Assembly (NCBI GenBank): GCA_905221605.1
Contig: CAJNDS010000446.1
Span: 627,243-691,242, forward strand
Source of the DNA: Symbiodinium natans
Lineage: Eukaryota; Sar; Dinophyceae; Suessiales; Symbiodiniaceae
Reading direction: 5' to 3'
Length of the DNA stretch: 64,000 nucleotides
The notes under the pieces were generated by a model, which saw only the letters and a program-made list of their open reading frames with translations, was not told the DNA's origin and made no database searches. Shown piece by piece: positions 11,601 to 23,600 of the stretch; the stretch's first letter is position 1, and each line of letters begins with the position of its first letter. Made by a program: the position numbers and the translations under genes.

Positions 11601-14600
11601 AGGCTTCCTTGGTTCCCCCCCCCTCGCCGAAATTATTATTGCCACCCATTTACTATTGTCATTTTGGAGGCCCATAAGGGGTACCCTTTCCGGACTTGTT
11701 TTCGAGCCCCGGGGGATAAGATTTTAGTAAAGAAACCTTGCTTTCAGACCTCTGGCGGTTTCCTGAATTCCAAGACCCGAAGGCTGAAGTCTTCAGCTTC
11801 AGGGACTCTTATCTGAAGCCTTAGAGGAAGACCTGCTCCTCTGAAGAAAGAGGCCTGAAGCAGTTTCTCGCAGCTCTGGAGCTGCAGCAATCTCAAGAGG
11901 CACCTGCTTCTCTGAAGAAACAGGCCTGAAGCAGCAGTTTCTCGCAGCTCTGGAGCTGCAGCAAATCTCAAGAGGCACCTGCTTCTCTGAAGAAACAGGC
12001 CTGAAGCAGCAGTTTCTCGCAGCTCTGGAGCTGCAGCAATCTCAAGAGGCACCTGCTTCTCTGAAGAAACAGGCCTGAAGCAGCAGTTTCTCGCAGCTCT
12101 GGAGCTGCAGCAATCTCACAAGACAAGCAATCTCAAACGAGATCTGCTTCTCTAGAGCCTCGGAGCTCGAAAAGTCTTCTCTGCAAGTAAAATTTCTGAT
12201 TCCTGGCCGGCCAAATATTACTGTTGTCACCCCATTATTATTTTCACCGGACCCCCCTATATAGACTTGTTTACACACATCGGCCCGAAAACCTCCCGTA
12301 ATGGAAAGTAGTCTTCGGCTGAGCCCCTCTGGCCCGGCGAATATTACAGTTGCCACCCCAATTATAGATGTGAGGTTAACATTAGTATAGCCCCCTTCTA
12401 TCCCTAAAGGTTGACCTTTAGCTCCCCCAGGCTTCTGGACAACTAAGGTTCCGTGTCCGCGTTGATTGCCGAGGGTAGCCGCCTGGAAGGGCTGGTTCAG
12501 GCACTGGCGGCGGCCTCGCGGCGTGCACAGAACCCACTCCCAGCGCCTGAGATCAGCAAAGCGGCCGTTGAAGTGGATGGGCTGTCGCTCAGTTTGCCTG
12601 ACGGATCTTTTCTCTACAGGCAACTCTCCTTTCAGCTGAAGCCGGGGGAGAGCCTGGTGGTGTTCGGGCCATCTGGTGCAGGCAAGACCACGCTGATTCG
12701 TGCCTTGGCTGGCTTGTGGGCAGGGGGTTCCGGGAGTCTCCGGCACACAAGGCCGGTGGCTTTTCTGCCACAGGATCCCTACATGCCCGAGGGTTCACTG
12801 CGTCGCGTGCTGTCATTTCCCTTGGCCGAGCACACGCTCCGGGATGAAGACATTCTGGCAGCTGCCCAGCGCCTTGGGGACCAAATGAACCCTCAAAGGG
12901 TTTATGATCCATATGCCTGAACAGGAATTATAGTAGCAAAGGGTATATGCCCCCCCCTAAACCCTAAACCCTAAACCCTAAACCCCAATTTTAAGGTTCA
13001 TTTCGTCCCCCAGGTGCTCCTGCCTGGGTGATGTCATCGCGCGGCATGGAGAGGACTTGGAGGTCGTTGCTGATTGGGAGGCCGTGCTTTCGAGAGGCGA
13101 GCGGCAGCTGAGATGCCCAGTAGTGCCCTCATTGTTTTTGTGTTTTTTTTGTTGGGGGGAGGGGGGGGAGTAGGGTTTGGGGTTTGAGGTTACGGGTTTA
13201 GGGTTAAGGGTTTAGGTTCCCACATGAACCCCTTTAAGAAGAGAAGGGTTCAACCTTTTCTATTCCTTGGTTACTGGGCAACCGAGGCAGCGATGTGCAT
13301 TTTGTCGACTGCTTCTGCTGCGGCCCAACCTGGCAATCCTGGATGAAGCAACTTCTGCCCTGGACGAGCCAACGGAGGAAGCCCTCTACCAGCAACTGCT
13401 GAGCCTGTGCGCCGGGATGAGCTTCTTAGTAGCTGAGTGAGTACACTTTACACATTTTGGGATACTATAACAATCCCCTATAAATCTGAAAGTGTGCACT
13501 TTTTAGGGGCTTATGAACTCAGCAAGTAAGGCTTTGTCTCCATCACACATCGCCCGGCCTTGCAGCGATTCCACACGCACGTGCTTCGCTTTGAGGTGGA
13601 TGAGTCTGGCGAAGCATCTGGGAAATTTGAAGTGAACACTGCTGCTACGCCATGAGAAGCACTTGGTGGATTGCTTTCAGATGCCTTGGGCACCAAACAA
13701 ACCCTAGAAGGGTCTTAGGCCTCAGAATACCTTGCAAGGGATGGTAAGTAGCTGCAAGAGGAAGGGTACATGACCCCAATTATAGGGTTCAGAATACCTT
13801 AATCGGGCTTATCGCTGTATAGGGTACATGACCCCAATGATAGGGTTCTTTCGGTCCCCAAGGTGTGCCAAGGAGAAGAAAAAAATTGACTCTGGGGCCC
13901 AGCGCGGGGCTTCAGAACCTCCCAACAGAGCCTGCGCCCACACACAAGCTTACTTGGAGGTTCATGGTACTTAGTAGAACCAAGTATAACTGTACTTATG
14001 GCCCGCATATAAGCCCCTTAAGTGCCCTAATATGGTTATAACAAGTACAATTATGGGTACAGTTATAACTGGTTAATAAGTACCATGAACCTCTAAGCAG
14101 AGCCTGCGCCCAGACATAGGCTTAGTTGCCATACTAAGGGTAACGGCACGACTTCTGGAGGGTAGTTTCATGGGCCCTGATTATGGTCCCTTAATATGTA
14201 GAGGGTGCATGAGGGGTATGGGCCACATTGTTGGCTCTAGGAACCTAAAAAAAACTAGGTAGGCCCTGAAGGGACATTGCTCGTACTTTCTCTTCTTGGG
14301 TTTCGCAGGATTCTAGTTAGGAATATTCGCTTGAACTCCCATGTTCTCCCTATCCTTACTCGGTTTCCAAACCCTAAACCCTAAACCCGAAACCCGAAAC
14401 CCTAAACCCTAAACCCTAAACCCTAAACCCTAAACCCTAAACCCTAAACCCTAAACCCTAAACCCTACACCCCCTAAACCCTAAACCCTAAACCCTAAAC
14501 CCTAAACCCTAAACCCTAAACCCTAAACCCTAAACCCTAAACCCTAAACCCTAAACCCTAAACCCTAAACCCTAAACCCTAACCCTAAACCCTAAACCCT

Positions 14601-17600
14601 AAACCCTAGCCTGGAACCTCAAGCGCAAGGCCTTTAACTGGGTCTACTCCGGGGCCCTGGCTGGAAAGCCCTGGCTCTCTGTTTTGGGGAACCACGACTA
14701 TGGCCTCCCGCCTGAGGTTTAGGGTTTAGGGTCTAGGGTCTAGGGTTTAGGGTCTAGGGTCATCATGGTTTAGTCCTATGTGGGGGTTTCGCCCGGGATT
14801 GGGGCATTTGTGTTTGGATGTTTTCGTTCTGTTGGGGGAAGTGTGGTTTAGGGTTCGATTTCATTTTTTTGTTTCGGCGGTGGCGTGGGTTTGGTTGTAG
14901 TGGTCCTTGCCACTCGGCTTGAGGTCTTTTGGTCAGGAGGAACAGACTGAACCCTAAACCCTAAACCCATTCTAGGGGTCCGAGGGTTCAGGGTGGCTGG
15001 GTGGATTGCCGGACTGAGCGCACATGGTTGAACATGTAGAGTTTACAATTGAAAAGTGGGATGTTCCTCTTATACTAACTGTCCTACAAGGGGATTATAG
15101 TACGCCCTATGATCATCCCTATTAAGGACTGTTAGTTTAAGGTGCAGCACCCCAAATTGACAACTTGAAGTTCACTTGGAGGTTCATGGCACTTCTTAAC
15201 CAATTTTACCTGTACTTACAACCCACTTCTAAGCCCCTAAAACGTGCCCTAATATGGTTTTAAGTACAGTTGTCAGTAAACCCACTTATAACCCACTTAT
15301 AAGCCCCTAAAAGGCGCCCCTATATGGTGATAAGTACAGTTATGACCGGTTAACTGTGCTTATAACCACTTATAACCCACTTATGAGCCCCCAAAAAGTA
15401 CCCAAATATGTGGTAACAATTACAGTTTTTAGTATAGTTACGTAGTTATAAGTGGTTAATACGTACCATGAAGCTCCAAGTAGGGATCCTTTGGAGTTTA
15501 GGGTTAGGGTTTAGGGTTTAGGGTTCGGGTTTAGGGAAACCCTAACCCTAAACCCTAAACCCTAAACCCTAAACCCTAAACCCCTGGTTAGCTACTTCAT
15601 CGGGTGCACGCGCATGATCCCGAGCCCCAAGCGACCATGCAACCCAGCTTCCGCCATGGGGCCCCAAAGCTTCCAGGAGAACCGGAACCCCACTTTGGTT
15701 GAGGGTTTAGGGTTTAGGGTTTAGGGTTTAGGGTTTAGGGTTTAGGGCTTAGGGTTTAGGGTTTAGGGTTTAGGGTTTAGGGTTTAGGGCTCAGGGTTTA
15801 GGGTTTAGGGTTTAGGGTTTAGGGTTTACAAGGTTTAGGGTTTAGGGTTTATAAGGATAAGGGTGCACAGGCACGGAAGCCCCAAATCCCTACACCCTAC
15901 ACGCCCTACACCTCAAGCCTTGAACCCCTGTTGCTGTTTGAGGTGCACGCCAGTTCAACTACGCCTGGGACCAGCAGGCACCAACAGCCTATAGTGCCTA
16001 AATTCTACTTTAGGGTTTAGGGTTTAGGGTGGCCCAAAGCCCAAATCTGAACCACGAATCCTACATCCTAAGCCTTACAGCCCGGAGCACTACCTGAACC
16101 CTACCTACACCCCACAGGCCCTACAGCCCTGAACCCAAGCCATGCTCGAACCAAAGATCCAGACCCCTGATTTTAGGGCTTGGGGGGTTCAGGGTTTAGG
16201 GTTTAGGGTCAAGGGTCTAAGGTCTAGGGTCTAGGGTTTAGTGGGTTCAATGGGTACAGTTTTTAGATGTTTAATATTCGGGCGCTTAAGGTTTCTAGGG
16301 TTCGAGGGCTTAGAAGTTTAGAGTTTAGCCGAAGCCCTAAACCCTAAACCCTAAACCCTAAACCCTAAATCCTAAATCCAAGGCTTTAGGGTGTGAGGTT
16401 TCTTCCAGATCTTCTGCTCAGATCCTTGCGCCTTGCGGCAGGTGGCGTACACTTGGGCCAGCGCAGGGTCCTGAGATTGCGCTCGGCAAGGCTTTGAGAC
16501 TTCAAGGTACTGTAGGGGTGTAGAGTGTAGGGTTTAGGCTTTAGGCTTTAGGGTTTAGGGTTTAGGGTTTAGGTTCAGGGTTTAGGTGCAGGGCTCAGGG
16601 TTCAGGGTTCAGGGTTCAGGGTTCAGGGTTCAGGGTTCAGGGTTTAGGCATTCAACTTGAAACCCTCCAGCTTCTCAGGACCATGACGCTGATGTCCAGA
16701 GTTTTTTGGTGCTTTTGCAGGGTGAGAGGTGGCTTTCTGCTTTGCTGTTTCAGGGGGTTCGACATCTGAGTTGTCCATGCTCAATGCGCCTTAAATCCCT
16801 ACCCCCAACCCTAAACCTTGAAGCCCAACCAAGTCTTGAAACTCGAAAGCCTGGAGCCGTATGCTGGGCCAGCCCACTCGACGCCCTATGCCCTGAACCT
16901 TAAATCTCCTAAGACTCTGTACCCTAAACCCGAAACCCTAAACCCTAAACATTATCCACACAAAAACAGTAATTACTCGAGGACCGGTGGGTGATGCCGG
17001 CGCTGTACTTCAGCCAGCACGTGCGCTATCCTGCCGCAGCCCCACAGCTCTGGTTGAGGGTTTTGGGGTTTCGGTTTAGGGATTAGGCGCTTAGGGTTTA
17101 GGGTTCAGGGTTTGGGGTTCAGGGTTTAGGGTTTGGAGTGTCGGGTTTAGGGTTTTAGGGACAGCCCGGCGGCTCTAGCATGAGGGTTTCACCTCAAAAC
17201 CGCTGCAGTCCTCGCCTTCGCTTGCTCATGCAGCTTGCCGCCTTCCTCTTGCTGCAGCTGGAGCCGGGCCTTCTTCCTGGTGCTGCAGCTGTCAGAAGCG
17301 GTCATGATAAGCAAGACGAAGCCACAGCGAAAGCGAGAAGCTGAGGCTGCCCATGGGGTTCCTGACAGAACGCAACGCCAGGCACGTGGCGCGGCAGTGG
17401 CAAGTGCTCTGGGATATCACTGAAGCCGAGAACCTCTGCACTGGCTACAAGAAGGCGCAGGCCTGGTACCCATTCGGCCGGTAGTGTATGGGAGTACTAT
17501 ACTTGAATGTTTTTTTTTGACAGCTCTGGTATAGGGTTTAGGGTTTTGGGGTGGGGTACGGGCTTAGGGGCTTAGAGGTTTAAGGGTTTTGGGGTTTAGG

Positions 17601-20600
17601 GTTGTAGGGGTTTAGGGCGTTTAGGGGCTCTTGTGGTTTCGGGTTCAGGGTCTTGGCGTGTAGGGTTCAGGGATTATAGGAGGGTCTCGGGTTTAGCATT
17701 ACGGGCCCTCTTGCTACACGAACTAGACTCTTTTGGCCCACCTATAAGAAGCCAAGTCATGGTGTGGAATGCTGTACTTTTGACCTTGCTTAGGGTCCTT
17801 AAACCCCCAGATGATGTATAATTCAAACCCTAAACCCTAAACCCTAAACCCCATAAATAATTTCAACTCGGGCCTGCAAAGCTCTACTGAGGGCCGAATT
17901 TGGCGCCCGAAGGAGTTTAGGGTTTAGGGTTTAGGGTTTAGGGTTTAGGGTTTAGGGGTATTCCCTTGCGGTACCTCTTTAATTATACTATTCTATTTGA
18001 GGACGGGAGTCCCTCTGTCTGTATGCGTTGCGGGCTCGAGAGCGTGGGGTTTAGGACTTGGGGTTTTGGGTTTTCTAAACCCAGAGGAAGGGCTTGTTGG
18101 GTTCTGAAGGGAGGGGGGTTCAAGGGGGTTACAACCTGAAAAAAGCTCGCGAAGTATTAGGGAACCTTGGGTTATATACCCCCCTTGTACCCCCCCCCCC
18201 CTCCCTTAAGAGCCCTATAGTAACTACGAATTGCTTACGAACCCCGTTCTTCCTTACGAAGGGTAATATGGGGATTCTTATTCTTTGTTTAGTCTTTTGG
18301 GGTTCTTAAGCAAATAGTAGGTACGGGCTTGTCAGACCCTAAACCCAAACCCTAAACCCTAAATCCTAAACCCTAAACCCTAAACCCTCAACCCTAAACC
18401 CTAAGCCCTAAACCCCAATCCCTAACCCCAATCCCTAAACCCTAAACCCTAAACCCTAAACCCTAGACTCTATGATAAGGGCTTGTTGGGTCTGTGTAGC
18501 CGGCCCAGGACCTGGGTTTTGAGGTGGACATCTTCATGCTGGACTCCAACGTCCCGGCCCCGGTTTAGGGTTTAGGGTTTAGGGTTTAGGGTTTAGGGTT
18601 TAGGGTTTAGGGTTTAGGGTTTAGGGTTTAGGGTTTAGGGTTTAGGGTTTAGTGGGGAGGGGGGGTGTTGGGTTTAGGGCTTAGGGTTTAGGAGGGGGCG
18701 CCCCCTAGTTACAAGTAGAGTCTTAATGACCCTCAATTGGGTGAAAAGGACCCTAGCTCAGGTTACAAGTTATAAGTCCCTTCAGTTGGTATAGTAAGCG
18801 GGCCTCAGGGTTTGGGGTCTTGGTCCTGCTCTCAACGAAGGGGCGTATTCTAAATCCAAAAGAAACGTCGTGTAAGGCCCTGAGCCCGAAAGACCAAACA
18901 CCCTGAACACCCTAAACCCTAAGCCCCTAAACCCTAATCCCCCCATACCCTAACCACTCCGCGAAGCCCTAAACGCTCAAGGTATGTCCCCTCCCAAAGC
19001 TCGGCTGCCCCAAGCAAGATCGTATGGGGATGTGGGTCCTAAAGGTTAGGAGCTTTTGGGCTTTTGGGGTTTGGGTTGAGGATTTTCGGTCTCGGGGAGG
19101 TTGGTGCAGGGCTATAAGATCCCGCCTCCCTACATTTGCAGTTTACAAGTCTACGTACTCTACGTCAAAGACTTCAGTATGTTATACAGTATGTGACCGC
19201 ATGTTCTCGTATTGTCTGCTATAGCAGCTCCACTGCATCACCTTGTGGAATGTTTGTGACTAGAGTTGGGGAGGACGGTGGAATACACGAAGCCCTAAGC
19301 CCAAACCCGCATCCCTAAACTGGCCCTAAACAATATGGAGGGGGGAATTTGCTAGAGGGGAGTTGTGTGCAAGGACGCAAGAGGATGATGCAAGATCTGT
19401 ATCCCCAACCCAAACTCGAGCAACGCGGTACCAAAATACAACCTCGAGAGCTTCAGGGCTTAGGGCCTTTTGGATTTCAGGCTTTAGGGTTTTAGGGTTT
19501 GGGGCTTTGGGCTGTTAGGGTCTTAGGGTTGTGGGCCCACAAGTGTTGTTGGACGTTGGTTTGCACGCTGCTGCTCATCAAATTCATCCCAATGAGGCCC
19601 TGGTTGCGAAGGCCCACGGCCCCGAAATACAAAGGCCGTCAAGAAGCACCGCGCCGCAAACGCTGAAACCTTAGATTCCATCGCACAACACGAAACCCTG
19701 CCCCTAAACCATAGAACCTAACACTGAAACCCTTAACCCCTAAACCTGAAGCCCTGAAGCCTAAAACCCTACACCCTGAACCCTAAACCCTAAGCCCAAA
19801 ACCCTAAAATCCCTAGAAAGCCCTGCACCCAATCGCATCCAGGTTGAAGATGCCCAGGACGTCAACGTGGCGACCTCGGGAACGCTTAGGTATTTAGGGT
19901 TTAGGGTTTAGGGTTTAGGGTTTTCCGGGTTTCCGGGTTTCGGGGTTCCGGGTTTCGGGTTCGCAGGGTTCAGGCCTCGACGAGCCGGTTGGCGGGTTTG
20001 GACGGGGGGAGGAGGGGGGTGGGCGGCGGGCAGGGGTTGGGGGTTGGGTGCGGGGCTGCCTCCAAAATCTAAGGTTCCCCATCGATTGGTGCCCAAGTCC
20101 TAGCTTTGCCTACGCCGTTACCGCCAAACCCTATACACCCTCTAAACCCGATAAGCCATGTAAACCCTATAAACCCTTCGTATAAGCCCTAACAACCCCT
20201 AAACTGCATCATGGCGCCCCGAGACCCAAATCAAAGCCGCAGCGCCCTAAACATAAGTAGTTGCGGTTTGGGCATTTTAGGTTTTTAGGGTGTTATGGTT
20301 TATGGGGCCCAGCCTTATTCCCATGTTGTTTATGGCCAGCTTCCCCTAAACCCTAAACCCTAAACCCTAAGCCTAAGCCCTAAACCCTAAACCCTAAGCC
20401 AGCAAAAAGGTTTAGGGTTCAGGGTTTAGGGTCTAGGGCTCAGGGCTTAGGGCTTAGGGCTTAGGGCTTAGGGCTAAACACCCTGAGAACTCAGGACTTT
20501 CAACACCCTCGGCGTCAACGCTCTGTTCACCCTGACCACCCGATCCATAATTCAGCACACTGAGCCCAAATGTTTAGGGTTTAGGGTTTAGGGTTTAGGG

Positions 20601-23600
20601 TTTAGGGTTTAGAATTTAGGGCAACTTCGACACTCCCATAGACCTAGGATCGAGACAATCAACTCAACCTTCAAACCCTAAACCCTAAACCCTAAACCCT
20701 AAACCCTAAACCCTAAACCCTCAACCCTAAACCCTAAACCCTAAACCCTAAACCCTAAACCCTAAACCCTCAAACCTAAACCTCAAAATTCCTAGGCCCT
20801 AAACCCCCCAGTGAGCCCGGGGGAGTGAGGCCCGGCCGGGATCCAACCTATGCCACCGCCACTTCAATGGCCAGGTGGGGGATGGCTTAGGGTTTAGGGT
20901 TTAGGGTTTAGGGTTTAGGGTTTAGGGTTTAGGGTTTAGGGTTTAGGGTTTAGGGTTTAGGGTTTAGGGTTTAGGGTTTAGGGTTTAGGGTTTGATGGTT
21001 TTGGGTTAAGGGTTCTGGGATTTTCGTTGTGGTGCCAGCTTGTTTAGACAAGCAACTTCCAAAAAATCATACTGATGCAGCATGCAATTTCTTTAATCCT
21101 GGTTTTGAGGGTTGAGGGTTTTGATACTCACGGCGCTACGGAGTTTTTATGAGGGGTTTCAGGGCTCAGGGCTTGGCTTGTTGTTGACGTCCCTTCCCGC
21201 AGGCTTCTGAGTGGGGGATCATCCAAACGGGATCGCAAGTTCGAGAACTGCACAGCTGAGCCTAGGTGCGGTTTAGGGGTTTAGGCTAGGATGTACCCTT
21301 ATTCCCTTTTTGGTAGCTTTACGTTCCCTTATAAACCCCTTTAAGCAAAAAAGGGCACCCTTTTTCATCCTAGGTTACTGGGCAACCTAGTAGGGCTGTA
21401 GGGTTTCTAGGGTTTTGAAGCGCTTCAGAGTCTGAGGGTTCTAGGGGTCTTGTTACTTTTTGACCGTGAAAGCCAAGGTGCCAACTGTTGTTGCAGAAGG
21501 CTTAGCCCCAAACCCTAAACCCTAAACCCTAAACCCCAAACCCCAAACCCTAAACCCTAAACCCCTGAACCCCACGTTTGCATAACCCTAAACCCTGAAT
21601 CTCATCGGTGACCAGTTGTCGCCATTCGTTGGGACACTGGCATGCGTCGTTGGGGTGCACGTTGTCCCCTCCGCCGTCAATCCAAGACGTCAAGTACATG
21701 CCGAGGGTTTGCCGGTGCCCGAACTGCGGCGTGCAGAAATGGGGCCTTTCACGCCGACCTGTGACCAGCTGAGGCTAGCTGGCGAGAATGCCTGGCGAGC
21801 TGGAAGGATACAACTGGCTGAGCTTCCAATGCTGATGATTGACCTTTTGCCAATGGTCGGGAAAATGCCTGGGTACGGGCAGGAGTGTTCCAACAGCTGT
21901 ACAGGACGGGGAATGCCTCGGGGTTTGCTATGTTAGGGATAGGGTTGTCGGGTTTTACCCAGGCCGTCAACCCTAAACTCAAACCCCTAAATTTAAGAGC
22001 CTCCGGCTCAAGCCGCCGACCCCGCTGGAGCATAGTTGAAAGGTTTAAACGCGCTCGTCAGCTCAAAGGATGCCAAAAGTTGATTTGCTTGAGCCTCTGT
22101 GAAACGTGGGGGGGGGGGGGGGTAGGGGGTAGGCCAGGACCCATCAATTCAAGCAACAACCCAAAAAAGGGGGGGGGGGGGGCAAGGGGAGGGGGGGGGG
22201 GGAGGGGTGGGGGGGTAAGGCGCGGGGGTGGGGTGGGTTTTTCTCAAAGGGAAAGAGGGAGGTTTTCACCTCCTTTTCCCATCCAACACGCCGCCAGGGT
22301 CGGCGGACCCCGTTTACGACACTATAAGACCCTACCTAAGCCCCTAATTGAACCCCATAAGCCCGTAATTTCACCCTGAACCATTGCACCCCCCCCAAGC
22401 CTAAACCCTGCAAAGACAGAAATCCCTACTTCAACCCTGAACCATATACCGCCAATGAAGCCCTCACCCTTGAATCGGAAACACCTGATCAGACCATAAG
22501 CCTTGAAACGCTGATCGCCCAAACCCTGAATCTAAGGTAGTTGAACCCTGAACATGGGGTTTACGAGAATGGGGGACTCCCAAGATAGACCCCAGGTACC
22601 CTTAAAAACGTAAAACCCCATGTGGTCCCTCACCTTCTTGACAGGGTTCTGAAGTATGGGCCAAGGGCTTGACAGAGGCTAAGACCGGGAGTAGGGCCCT
22701 TTTTTCCTTTTTTTCGGGTTGGGGTTCCCTTAAATACTCCCCTTAAAACCCAAAAAGGGTACCCTTTTATTCCTAGGTGACTCCCGGGCCTAGGAGTACA
22801 TACGGGGCATTTGCAGAATCCCGCAGTTACGGGCAAATACTAAGGATTTAGGGTTTTAGGGGTTTAGGGTTTAGGGTTTAGGGTTTAGGGGTTTGGGGGC
22901 CCTTGTAAGCTACCCTAAGGCTTGAACCTTGAGCTCTAAACCCTCAACTCTTAGCACCGAATGAAAGCCCCAAGACCCAAACCCTAAACCCTTAACCCGT
23001 AGCCTTAAACCCTGAACCCTAAACCCTAAACCCTAAACCCCATAAACCTTAGACACCTAATGCAACTCTTCAGCCCCAAACCCAAGCGAGGCCTCTTGCT
23101 CGGCTACCGGGGGCCCCGCCTCCCCGGAGCAGTGCAAATCCTGGTTCTGGGACCTCTTCGGCAGGCCTGCGGGTGTAGGGGTGTAGGGGTGTAGGGGTGT
23201 AGGGGTGTAGGGCAGTTTAGGGCAGTTTAGGGCAGTTTAGGGTTTAGCGTTTAGGGTATAAATGACCACTTATATACCTTCCTAGAAAAGTAGGTAGTCA
23301 AGGCCATCGCACAAGAATACTCCTTTTTTACACAAATAGGATTTGTACTAAGCAAAGTATTACTTAAATACTCTCTGAAAAGTCCGCTGAAATATCTTAT
23401 GTTTACATATTCATGAAGTTTTGTTTCTTTTGAAATAATCATTCTATGCGAATTTGTCTACTAGAGTGTGTTGTTAAGTAAATAGCCCTATTTGACTCAA
23501 GTGAATACTACTTAAAGGACCGTACTCAACCAAAAAGCGAAATAAACACTAACAGCAGTAGAAGCGATTCTACTTGCATAACAATGAAGTCTTTGAGTAT

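Noticed and set aside
11744..12746. Minus-strand ORFs with LLQLQSCEKLL repeats and a 234-residue frame
   Set aside because: They read the 75 bp tandem array in ABC intron 6 and the antisense of ABC exon 7, whose sense strand carries Walker A.
23161..23240. Short direct repeats ('gtaggggt', 'gcagtttaggg') as a CRISPR array
   Set aside because: Units are contiguous with no spacers, in a eukaryotic intron next to a coding exon.
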